Under the pieces are notes generated by a model. It had not been told where the DNA came from. It made no database searches and worked only from the letters and a program-made list of their open reading frames with translations. Below, piece by piece: positions 1 through 10,400 of a stretch of DNA of 64,000 nucleotides (position 1 is the stretch's first letter; every line of letters begins with the position of its first letter). This DNA is from Anaeramoeba flamelloides. Its lineage: Eukaryota > Metamonada > Anaeramoebidae. The stretch is from the NCBI GenBank assembly GCA_027625915.1, contig JANTQA010000057.1, forward strand, positions 6,386,001-6,450,000, read 5' to 3'. The position numbers were made by a program, and so were the translations under genes.

Positions 1-797
1 TCTTAGTTACTGCTTTGCAGTTAGTGAGGTTTTACAAAAGAACAAAAAAACTTGAGATCAAAAACACATTTTTCTGTAAAATTAATTTGTTTGAATCTTT
101 GGATAAAGGATCTTAAGATCCTTAACCAAAATGAAAGGAAGGCATTTGTGGTGTGTCTGAAGATTTTATTTTCAACAAGGTCTTTAATCATAATTAAAAA
201 AATGCAGGAAAATTCGAGTTTTTTGAGGAATTTTTGGAATTACTTTTCACTCTTTGATTGATCTGTTCTCAAAAGGAAAGTGGTGAGTTAAGACTATTCT
301 TCAAAATCCATAACGGAGATGAGGCCTTTAAAAGTCTATTCATTTAATCGAAAGGTATTTTAGGTTCGGTTAATTACATTTTTTCAAGCAATTTTCAATT
401 TCTCTTTTTTCAATTGTACTTTTTCTTTTCTCAATTTTTCAAAAGTAAAATTGAATTGAAAAATTGAAAATATAAAAAAGGAGACCTTGAAAAGATCCTG
501 AACCCTAAGAACCATGACTTTCAATAAGAAAACTTTTGGATCTAAACCATTGTTTCAGAGATGGGGATTTTTTGCTTCAAAATCAAAGAACAACATATAA
601 TAAAATAAATACATAATTAGAATTAATTACGAAAGTAAGGCTGTTCTTTTTGAAAGAAGACGAAAAAAAAAAAAAAAAAAGGTTTAATTTAAGAGTGAGA
701 TAAAGAAAAAAAAAAATTCAACAGTTGCTTAAAAAGGAATTGAATATGATCAAAAAAAAAAATACGACGAAAAAATAAAAAAAGAAATAAAAATTAC
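1..797. other. AT-rich left edge, no gene recognised
   Basis: No convincing coding region is visible on either strand. The stretch lies downstream of the B-box gene on the minus strand, so it may hold its 3' UTR or an intron. A 16-bp perfect palindrome, AGGATCTTAAGATCCT, sits near 106-121. A weaker inverted pair built from CAATTTTTC/GAAAAATTG lies around 410-470. A 69-codon plus-strand reading frame at 52-261 has no recognisable motif and looks like chance. Confidence 0.5.
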
Positions 798-1146
798 TTT
801 TGACTAATTCATTGTAAGGAGCTTTGTACAGATGCTTTTTGTGTTTTTTTAAGGCTTTAATTCTATGTATTTGTTCTTCACATTCAACGCAATAATAGGC
901 TTCACATTTGATACAATAGAATTGAGATTTTTTTTTATCACAGTTTTCGCATTTGGGAATTCGTTTTTCAACAGGTTGGGTAATTTGCGAAAGCTTGGTG
1001 ATTTTTTTTTCTTTTTTGGAATGTTTCTTGTTCTTCTTCTTTTTCTTGTTCTTGTTCTTCTTCTTTTGTTTATGTTTGTGTTCATTGCAAACTTTTTGTT
1101 TGTGTTTGCTTCTTTTCGATTTTTGATACTTTTTGGAATTTTCCAT
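798..1146 (-). CDS. B-box zinc finger protein, small gene or first exon
   Basis: The minus-strand frame starts at 1146 and opens with about 60 very Lys-rich residues, followed by one B-box zinc finger. The zinc ligands are spaced CENC-x8-C-x2-C-x5-C-x2-C-x4-H-x7-H, which fits the B-box family. B-boxes usually mediate protein-protein contacts, as in TRIM-like proteins. After the finger the open frame continues to 718 as an almost pure Phe/Tyr/Ile run, typical of translated T-rich intron. A donor GTAATT begins at 797, right after codons for ELVK, and the TOM1-like gene in this window also uses a GTAATT donor. I therefore end the exon at 798. A possible acceptor near 734 would add about a dozen residues and a stop, but nothing proves it. 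Alternatively the hydrophobic tail is real and makes a 142-residue tail-anchored protein. No coiled coil or RING is visible. Confidence 0.6.
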
Positions 1147-1379
1147 TTACTAAGGTGTTTATTTATTCTTCTTCTTGTTTAATGTTTTAAAAAATTTTAA
1201 AATCTAATAAAAATCAAAAAAATGAATTTTTTGGAAGTTTGTATGAAAAAAATAGCACAAAAATTGTAGTCACTTTTTAAACTTTCGAATACTTTGTTTT
1301 TTTCAAATTGTTCCTAATTTTGAAACAAATTACAAGATCAAAATTCAATATTTTTAAATTGAAAAGTTTTTAAAAGTCA
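1147..1379. other. promoter-side spacer of the B-box gene
   Basis: AT-rich sequence upstream of the minus-strand B-box start. No motif is recognised. Confidence 0.3.
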
Positions 1380-1790
1380 AACTTTTAAAAACATGTAATT
1401 TGAACAGTGATCCACTTTTCGGTTTTTCTGAAAAACAGTTTCAGAGCCTTTGAAAGTTAACAAATATTTTTCTTTTCAAAAACTGTCTAAAATTTCAATT
1501 AAGGGACTAGTTAACTAAAAAAAAATCTTCAAGTAAATATAAAGGCAAATTCAAAAAAATTTTACCACATCTTGAAATTGAAAAACAAAGTAAAAATCCA
1601 ATTACTATAGAGTAAACTTACTTTTAATACTCTTTTCAGAAATCAATTATTGTTTTTAAAAGTCTTATCCATTTTTCTTATTTTTGAAAAGTTCAAAATT
1701 TAACATATTTCTGAATTATTTAAAAAATTTTATTTTCTTTGAAAGAAGAAAGAAATCTTATTGTCTGCGAATATTATCGACAAAAATAAA
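1380..1790 (-). repeat. repeat family F, partial copy
   Basis: The reverse complement resembles 32540-32900 and 53000-53240. The shared path includes TTCAATTTCAAGAT, the AAAAACAATAATT block and ATGTTGGATTTTGAA. This is a fragment of a repeat that is about 1 kb elsewhere in the window. No reading frame is visible. Confidence 0.5.
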
Positions 1791-1863
1791 AATAAAAGAT
1801 AAAATTACTAAGTTCTAATAATCCAGTTTTAAAAATCTATTTAATTTTCATAAAAAAAAAAAA

Positions 1864-2264
1864 TACAGTTAATTCCACTTTTAAGACACAAACTTTCTAA
1901 GATATTTAAAGTTAAATAAAAATCTCAAGTCGAGGAACAGAATTTAAATTCTAATAAAATAATTTGCAAAAATAAAAATTAAAAAACGGCAGGATTATGA
2001 AAATGCGATTATTATGATGCTATTATTTGCAACGATTATAATATTTTTTTTATTTTGTTTGAGTATTGATATCTGAACTCACAAAAGGTTATCGTATATG
2101 TTAATAATTTGTTATGTATATCATAAAAAATTGAGGGTCAAGTAGAAAATTAATATGAATTGTTTGAAAATGTCAATTTTGGCCAAAAAATGTGCTAGGG
2201 TTTGATATTTTTTATGTATTAAATTTCTTTCAAAGTTTTTGTCTTAAAAGTGGAACTGGTGGTA
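1864..2264. mobile_element. family A palindromic MITE, copy 1 (enlarged)
   Basis: It begins TACAGTTAATTCCACTTTTA and ends with the inverted AAAAGTGGAACTGG plus TA. The left arm is about 105 bp and the right arm only about 45 bp. Between them lie about 240 bp unrelated to the other copies, so something was inserted or swapped in. The motif TTAAGGCACAA is degenerate here. Confidence 0.7.
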
Positions 2265-2317
2265 ATAATACTTTATTGTTTTTTTACAATTGCCCAGAGA
2301 AATTACATTTAAAATTA

Positions 2318-2517
2318 TACAGTCAGTTTCAAATTTAAGGTACAAACTTTCAACAAAATTTAAGGCAGAATAAAAATCTCAAATTAAGGCACAAAATTCA
2401 GATTCTAGTAAAATAAATAGTAAAAATTCAAATTCCAAATTTTGTCCCTTAATTTGAGATTTTCCTATTCCACAAATTTCCTTGAAAGTTTGTGTCTTAA
2501 ATTTGAAACTGACTGTA
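2318..2517. mobile_element. family A palindromic MITE, copy 2
   Basis: A 200-bp near-perfect inverted repeat with TA at both ends (TACAGTCAGTTTC...GAAACTGACTGTA). Each arm carries three TTAAGGYACAA-like motifs about 25 bp apart. It lies only 53 bp from copy 1. Confidence 0.85.
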
Positions 2518-3048
2518 TATAGCTTTTTTATCAACTTATAAATATTAGTTTTTGACTCAATTTTACCACAATCAAAATCTCATAGAAATTTAATTTATAG
2601 TCTTTAAAAACTACCAAACGGTTCAATCAAATTTTTCCGAAATATTAGATAAATAAATATTTTGAAACTTTTTACTTCGTTTTCCTTTTTTTGGATATTT
2701 GTTTGTATTTGATTTGAATAACGAATTATGTTTGTTTAACTATCAATAAACTTGGTAAAATAATTTGATATACACAATATTGTTTATCAATTACTATATT
2801 AAAAGTCTAGTTATTAGATTTACAAAAATTTAAATTGAATTCATATTTTTCCAAAATTATTTTGGAATTTAGAAGTAAATAAAATTATTAAAAACTACAT
2901 TTCATCTAATTTAGATAACCTTCTTGTCATTTTCTTCAGAAATAACTTTATTATTTTTAGATTTGTTCTTGAATTAGTTTTTGTAAAATTATGATATTTT
3001 TAAAACAGTACACATAAAACAACCAACTTCATCATCTTCTTTTATATA
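2518..3048. other. AT-rich spacer
   Basis: No gene, repeat partner or RNA is recognised. Confidence 0.3.
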
Positions 3049-3080
3049 TAAGCTATTTCCCAGAAAGTGGGTCAAATTTA

Positions 3081-3083
<3 letters not shown>

Positions 3084-3119
<36 letters not shown>
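3084..3119. repeat. (TA)n microsatellite
   Basis: About 18 TA units abutting the CACAGGTA end of the nested element. Confidence 0.9.
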
Positions 3120-3122
<3 letters not shown>

Positions 3123-4660
3123 AGGTAATAGGTTTTTCGTTTGAAAACCGTGAAAGATTTATAAAATCACGTTTTTTCGACTTTTTTACACGTTTTTTCG
3201 TTTCATTCATTGTTTTCGTTTTTTCTTTTTTGAAAAAGTCCTCGAATTTTTTTGAAATCATACTTTCCGTTTCTGGGCTGTGAAAAAACGCATATGAAAA
3301 AACTTAAAAACAATGAATGTAACGAAAAAAAAAAAAAAAAACAATTAAAACACAGGTAGGGTGTAATTGCTTTAAATATATTAGAAAAAAATAGGTTAAT
3401 TCGTGATTTCCTATTTACGCGAGGGACTTTGGTTTTAAAAACATTAAAATAGTTTTTTTTCTCTTTTGAAAACACCAAAACAATATAAAGTGGATTTTCT
3501 GTTTAAAACTCTTGGAAATTGTAAAAATTTGAAATACAGAGTTAAAAAAAATTTTTTTTGAAATAAATTACAATCTGAGGAAGAAAGGTTGTTCAAATTT
3601 TCACTTTGTAACTATTCCAAATTAGATCGGCTCACCCAATTTTTTTGTATTGTGATTACACGTAATTTATAATATTTTACATTGATCACAAAAAAAAACA
3701 TTAAAAATTATAATCATAAAAATAATTTTTTTTCTACAATTACTAATTTAAAAAATTTGATCAGTAATTTTTTTATCATATTAATTCACCTTCGACTTAT
3801 GAGCAAGAAAATTCAATTAAATTTCCAATTATTTTTTTGATTCTATAATACCATGTTTTCCACTATTTTTTCACCTAATTTATTATTGCATTTCTTATTT
3901 CTTAGAAGTTATTTATTTAGGAATCTTTTATTATGTTTTGTTTAAAAAACATTTTCATTTTTTATTATTTAATTTTTATAATAATTGTTTTCAAACAATT
4001 TTTTGCTGCATTTTTTAACACAATTAGGACTTTAGACATTTAAAAGATAATTATTTGTTAAAATGATTGAAAAAACTCAAAGTAAACTTAACTTAAGTAA
4101 TAACCCTTTCACCTTTTAAATACTTTTTAGTATTATCATATGATTTCTATATTAAATTTACATATTCAATTATTATTATTCTCTAATACTACAACATAAC
4201 AAGGGGGGATTAGGAACCAAATAAGATAAAATTATAACACTCAATAGATGTAAAGATAAGGATAAATTAAAGTATCCAGTAAATTTGGATTTAAACCATA
4301 AGTAATTGATGTCATTTTTTTTTTACTTTTCCTTTTTTTTGTGATCAATCAAAAAATATTATTTTTAAAAAATATTAATTTCAATCAAAATAAATTTTAA
4401 TTCAATTTTTTTGTTTTTTTTTTGGTAACAAAATGAATTAAATATATACATAATAAATTATTCTTTCCATTATTTTAATTATTTATATATTTTATTTATG
4501 TTTTTTTTGTGTGTTGTAATTTTCAAGAATTTTTGAGATATACTAAAAGAAATATATAAATATTTGGTAAACGTAAATATTCAAAAAAAAACTCCATAGT
4601 CCATGATGTCGATATACATAGAATTCACCCTTTTCAATTGTTACTGTAAATAAAAAAATC

Positions 4661-4705
<45 letters not shown>

Positions 4706-4774
4706 AAACGATTTTTACGCGTCGCTCACGCGTGCGCCAACGCGTTTCATTACATCGACAAAATCTTTATACCT

Positions 4775-4787
<13 letters not shown>
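3119..4787. mobile_element. element nested in family C, CACAGGTA ends
   Basis: Bounded by (TA)n on both sides. It begins CACAGGTAATAGG and ends ATACCTGTG, an 8-bp inverted end. The interior is AT-rich and carries no convincing gene; two Lys-rich minus frames near 2989-3478 look like chance. A second (TA)n tract lies inside at about 4663-4701, so the insertion may be composite. Confidence 0.5.

Positions 4788-4806
<19 letters not shown>
4663..4806. repeat. two (TA)n tracts flanking a CpG-rich patch
   Basis: TA tracts at about 4664-4701 and 4778-4806 enclose about 75 bp that hold three ACGCGT hexamers within about 32 bp (4717-4746). This patch is strikingly GC- and CpG-rich for the window. No reading frame or RNA fold is recognised. 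See the finding. Confidence 0.8.
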
Positions 4807-4808
<2 letters not shown>

Positions 4809-5340
4809 CCATTCTCCAAAATAGGATTTAAATATATAAAATCATTAACCACTCTTTATAGATTCATGATAATAATTCTATTTGTTTCTTAGTATTCTAT
4901 TGCATAAATAAAATTTATTAAAATTTTGGATCTCGATTTTATCTGATATTTTTATGGTGAAAATTGGTGTTTATTTTTCTCTTTTTGATTGAAAAAATCA
5001 TTTGCATAACTTGTATAATCTCAAAAAAATTACAATATAATTAAAAACATATAACTGGGGTTTCGTGTTTAAAAAGTCATTTGTTCCCTTTACATATTTC
5101 CGGTTTTTTATTGAAATTGGTCGTACATTGCTTTAACCAAAAAAAGTACTATTTTTTTTTTTATTTTTTGAGAATATTTCAACGAATATGTTTTGAATTA
5201 AATACAAGTGGTTGGTTCAATCAGTATTAATATTAAACTTAATTTGGTATAGTTGATTAATGATTACCATTACTTAAAAAGATTATTTTTTATGAAATGT
5301 AAAAAAAAACAATTCCACACTTTTTTGGAAATAGCTTATA

Positions 5341-6110
5341 TAGTTTTATTTATTTGTTTTACTAACCCAACTTAAAAAAAAAGTAATATATCTATACAAT
5401 AATTTGAAATTTATAACATACCAAAATTCAATTTTTAAAAAATCTTTTTTCCACAATTCTATTAGAAATACTGAATTAGAACAATTCACAAATTGAAATT
5501 TTAACATTTTTTATAATTTAAAATACAAACAAACCAAAAAAAAAAAATAAATAATTATCAAATCCTAATAAATCTAAAGTGTATCAAAAATTTTGGAGAG
5601 ATACAAATAAAAAAAAGAACAAATTTATTTGTATTTAATTGGGCATATTGATTGAGCAAATGGTTAAATATAATGAAATAATTATATTTATTTTCCTCTA
5701 TTAAAAACTACTCAACTTTCAAATAATATCAATTGTTCAGAAAAATTTCGATCCAACGAAACAAATTAGATAATTCAAATAATAAAATGAAAAAAAAACT
5801 AAAAGATGAAAAAATGATTTTCATATTTTACAAAAATCAAAATTATCTCCAATTCCAATGAAATTGTATTATTGTGATTGTTTGTAATTTTTTAGCTGTG
5901 TGGAAAATTTTGAATTTTAGTTTAGTTGAATTCTTTATCCTTAAATTAAAAACAAAAAAAAAATCCTGTTATTTCAGTCTTAAAGATGAACTCTGTTCCA
6001 AACCAACCTTGAAATTAGTCATATATCGGATTTAACTTTTTGAATCTCTGTTAGATAAAAAAAAAATCAATCAGAGTGTATTAAGAATTTTGATCTTTTA
6101 TCAGAGGATA
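5341..6110. other. AT-rich spacer
   Basis: No gene or repeat is recognised. Confidence 0.3.
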
Positions 6111-6310
6111 TACAGTCAGTTTCACTTTTAAGGAACTTTCTTTCAACGAAATTTAAGGCACAATTAAAATCTCAAATTAAGGCAAAAAATTCAGATTCTA
6201 GTAAAATAAATAATAAAAAAAATAATTACAAATTTTGTGCCTTAATTTGAGAGTTTTTTGTGCCTTAAATTATGTTGAAAGTTTGTGCCTTAAAAGTGGA
6301 ATTTACTGTA
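6111..6310. mobile_element. family A palindromic MITE, copy 3
   Basis: A 200-bp inverted repeat with TA ends. The left arm has three motifs, the first altered. The right arm is well preserved, with GTTTGTGCCTTAAAAGTGGA near the end. Confidence 0.85.
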
Positions 6311-7471
6311 ATTAAATAATTTCTTATTTAAAAGAAACATTTTGAAAAAAAATTTTTTGGAAAGAAACTTACCAAAAAATTCAAAATAATTATTCTGAAG
6401 AAAAAAGATTCAATTCAATAATTACTCAAAAATAATCTATTCTTTTGATTTTTAAGAGTTTATATCTTTTAGATCCTCAAAAAATCTGAAAATTTATCAA
6501 GAATTATGTTGGTTCATGAGAGTTGTATTGAAAAATAAAAAATTTCATTTTTTTCTCAAATAAATAATCTTATTCTTTTTGAAAATTTCTCATTTTCTAA
6601 AAGGATATCATATGATATTAAATTCTATCCCTAGAAAGTTAATTCAGTAACATAAAAAGAATTTTCTGTATATCATGAATTTCATGGAAGATTTGGAATT
6701 GCTTTACCCATCACTTTTATGGTTTATCATCCAAGATAATAGTTAATTTTAAAAAGTCAATTTTTATTTCTAAAAATTTTCTTTAATGGGGTTGGAATGA
6801 GTGTAACAATGAAATACAAAATTGAAACACACGATATTTCAAAAAAGATTCAATTTTGCTTTCATCAAAAAAAGTGAACATATCAACTATTTTATAGATC
6901 AACGAGAAATAAAATTATAAATTGATCCTATACAGGAACTTTAACATAACCTATTTTTTAATTTTTCTGCCTTTGTCTGTTCAAACAAATATGTCAAAAC
7001 TATATGTATCTATGAGAAGAATTTATCTCGTTGATTTTTCTTTTGAGGGATAAAAGCTTGTTTGAAATTCAAATAAACAAATCAAAAGCAAATTGATTTT
7101 TTCGTTTAGAGATCAATTATATAAAATTTAACAACATAAAAAATCGTTTTTGGTATTTAATAATCAAACACTCGTATTTTCAAGTTTTTTGATTACCAAA
7201 TTAAGAAAACAGGAAATGTGTATTTGTGAAAATGTCTCTTATTACCTGGAGATAACAAACAAATCTGAATTTTGATTTATTTTTTAAAAATTTTAGACTA
7301 TAATAAGACAAAAATTGACATTTTCACAAACAAAGACTTGAAAAAACTGAAAGAAAAAAAAATCATTGCATCATAACACCAACACAAAAAAAGATAAATT
7401 TTTATTATTATTTTTTCCAATTTTTATCTTTTTTTGATAATTTTTATCAACAAAGATTACGATCCGATCTG
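6311..7471. other. upstream region of the C2/DIL gene with a foldback
   Basis: Intergenic. An imperfect inverted repeat, TTTGTGAAAATGTC at about 7222-7235 and GACATTTTCACAAA at about 7317-7330, forms a hairpin of roughly 145 bp ending some 130 bp before the start codon. It may be a small MITE. Two related TTTTTATC/GATAATTTTTATC blocks lie just before the ATG. Confidence 0.4.
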
Positions 7472-10400
7472 ATGAGCAACCTTCGGCGGTTAAACAAAAA
7501 ATCAATCTTAATGGCTGTTCGGTTATGTATTGTCTGTGTTTGTAATGTTAAATTAAACGACAACTTAATCTTTGTCACTTACCAGCAGGGCTCTGAGAAG
7601 GGTCAAACGAAGAAGGCGTATATTGGCCCGAACAAAATTGTGAAATTTGATGAGGAGGTGCAATTCCGAACGAAATTTTATTCGAACAAAAAAGAGAAAT
7701 GGGAAAAAAAGAAACTCAAGATTTCTTTGAAGACCGACAAGGGATCGAATTTAAAAACGATGAGCATGACAAAAAGAAAAAAAGAAAAAACACGAACCAT
7801 AAGCTCTCTTACAAACACCCACTTCCAAAGAAATAAAAAGAAGACCATTGGAAGGATCATCCTGGAGTTGTCTGAATTGGTTGGTTGCAAGGGGCCAATT
7901 TTCTCCTTAATTTCCTTCAATTTGCACCACCAGAACAAACGGATGCTAGGATCGAAGAAACTTCGAAAATCTGTCATTTCTGATTCCTTTCTGGAGGCGA
8001 TGAACTTCGAAGGGAAGGAGCCCGCAATTTTGTTGTGCATTGATGTTGCAGATCCTTCAAAGGTTGTGATTACACCACTGTTCCAACAAAAGGAAATCAA
8101 GAACAAAATAATTGAGTACCAAGACAAAATTGAAAAACGATCAACACCAACAACACTCCAGCAAAACGAAAAGAGTGAATACGTCCCATATTCAGACTAC
8201 ACGGACTATACAGACTATACCGATTTCACTGCAAATTCTGAAATTGATTCTGAATATGAGAATGATAATATCTTGAACAACATCAATTTGAAAGTAAAAA
8301 AAAATAGCTTCAATCCAAAACAGCCCAAGAGTAACCGAAAAAAAACTCAACCCAATCAGAAAATACAGATCAAAATTGAAAAAAACAACATGAAAAAGAA
8401 AAAAAGAAAAAGAAAATATTCCATCTCACACAAATTCAAAAAACTTACTTTAAATAAAAAAAAAATGAATAAAAACAACGAAGAAGAGGATCTTACAACT
8501 TCTTTTGAAATTTTGACCTCAATTTCACAGATGACTTTTAAAAAATGCGCTCCAAGAAAAGCACCAACAATTCTCCCTCAAAATGAGATTTTTAATGATC
8601 CAAATAAGAAATCTAAAGAAAGTATTGATGAGGGTGATGATGAGAATGAAAACAAGATCAATAACAAAAACAATGACGAGGAAGAGGACGAGAATGGCGA
8701 TCGTGGTATTAAACTAGAAGAAGAGACAGAAACCGAAAAAACAATAAAAAACGCGCAAATACAAGAAGAAAATGAGGAAATTATAAAAACAAAAGAAAAA
8801 CAAAAACAAAAGCAAAAACAAAAACAAAAAGAAAAAGAAAAAGAGAAAGAGAAAGAAGAAGAGAACGAAATAAAAATCGAAATGGAAAAAGAAAAAAAAA
8901 AACAAGAGCAAATTACGAAAAAATTAATTGAAGGTCTGGAAAAAAAAATCGACAAAATTGAAGTTTTAAAAAAATCGGTCATAAAGTCAAAAGAAAAAAA
9001 AATTGAAGAAAAAATTCTTGATAAAAATGTTATAAATAATTTGGAAAAAATAAGTAATTTAAAAAAAAATATTCTTCATTTCAAAATGAAGAACAAAATG
9101 GAGTTAATCAAAAAAAAAAAAATTTTAAAAAAGCAATTGAAAATGATCAAAAAAAAAAAACGAAATTTACTCTTTCAAGAATCTGATTTTGAAATGGAAA
9201 AAGAAAGGGTAAATAATAAAAAAACAAACTATGGGAATTTATTAAACAACCACGAATATAAACAACGAAGATTAAGAGAACTGAAAATAAAAAGAAATAA
9301 TATAATCAAAAGGAATTATATTAAAGACAAATTGGACAATTTCCAAGACAAAGTTGAGGGTAAAAAAAAAGAAATTACCAAGAAGCAAACAAGAAAAAAA
9401 GATTTAGAAAAAGAATTGTTAATTAACAAAATTGAAATTGAAGATAATCATAAAGAAAAGGAGAGTATTGAGAAGGAAAGGGGGGAATTAAATAATTATT
9501 TAGAAAGCTCACCGCAAAACAAAAAACAAATTTTATTAAAAATTAAACATCTCAAATCTAATATCCAATCATTCAATGCTTTAAAAAAGAAATTAAAATT
9601 AAAGAAGATTACAAATTTGGAGCAATTGAATAAGAATGAGAAAATGAAAAAATGTTTTATTACCGAAAAAAAAACAATAACGGTTTTCTTAAGGAGCGTC
9701 TTGGAAGAGAAAGTGCATTCGTTACAGCGTTCATTAGAGCAAAAGTCATTAATAAACGAATCCAAAGTTGAATTGGATAATGTATTTGCCAAAATGCAAT
9801 TATTTAAAAAGGAAATCGCAACAGAATTGCAAGAGATTAGATCAAAAAAGCAAATAATTCAAGAATTGGGTAATGTAATAAAAAATTTAAATCAACAGAA
9901 AAATGAAGAGCTCAACAAAATTATTAAGGTTCATGAAAAGGAAATGTCATTAATTGAAAACAAATATTTTGAAAAGATGCAATTACAAAAAGAAAATATT
10001 CTTAATGCCAAAAATGTCATCCAAAAAATTCATGAAAAAAAATTACTTTTAGAAATAAACCAAGAAAACGATAATGAAAACAAAAAAAAATTAATACAAT
10101 TAATTAGTAATAAAAATGAAATAGAAAAAAATAATTTAAAAAAGAAAATCGATGAATTAAAATTAAAATTTGATGAACTAAACAATTTTAAATTAATAAA
10201 AAACCAAAATAAAAAACAATATCAGGGAATTGAAAATTTAAATTTTTTAATAATGCTTAAGACAATCAATAATTATAATTTGCAATTGGTTTTATATAGA
10301 GAAAAGAAAATCAAGTTAAAAAAAAAAATCAAATATATTAAAAATAATAATTATTTCAATAATACCAAAAACAAGAAATTCAAAAGATTTTTAAAAAATA

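Larger units (their letters stand above)
3049..5340. mobile_element. family C element, split by a nested insertion
   Basis: The ends are inverted: AAGCTATTTCC at the left and GGAAATAGCTT at the right. The 4806-5340 part aligns with most of the uninterrupted 598-bp copy at 19371-19968, sharing GATCTCGATTTTATCTGATA, TTACATATTTCC and ATTTTTTATGAAATG. The left 60 bp (3051-3105) match the start of that copy. The 3119-4787 stretch is absent from the other copy and must be a later insertion. No reading frame is visible; it looks like a non-autonomous DNA transposon. Confidence 0.7.

Noticed and set aside
52-261. 69-codon plus-strand reading frame
   Set aside because: No motif, intron-like composition, and no neighbouring exon or homologous pattern.
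865-1182. 105-codon plus frame antisense to the B-box gene
   Set aside because: Translation is Phe/Leu/Val-rich, the expected antisense of a Lys-rich protein; the minus frame carries the zinc ligands.
2989-3478. Two overlapping Lys-rich minus frames
   Set aside because: They run through a (TA)n tract and the ends of a nested element; no motif.
3084-4806. Regularly spaced (TA)n blocks considered as a CRISPR-like or satellite array
   Set aside because: Simple dinucleotide tracts with unrelated, unequal sequence between them.
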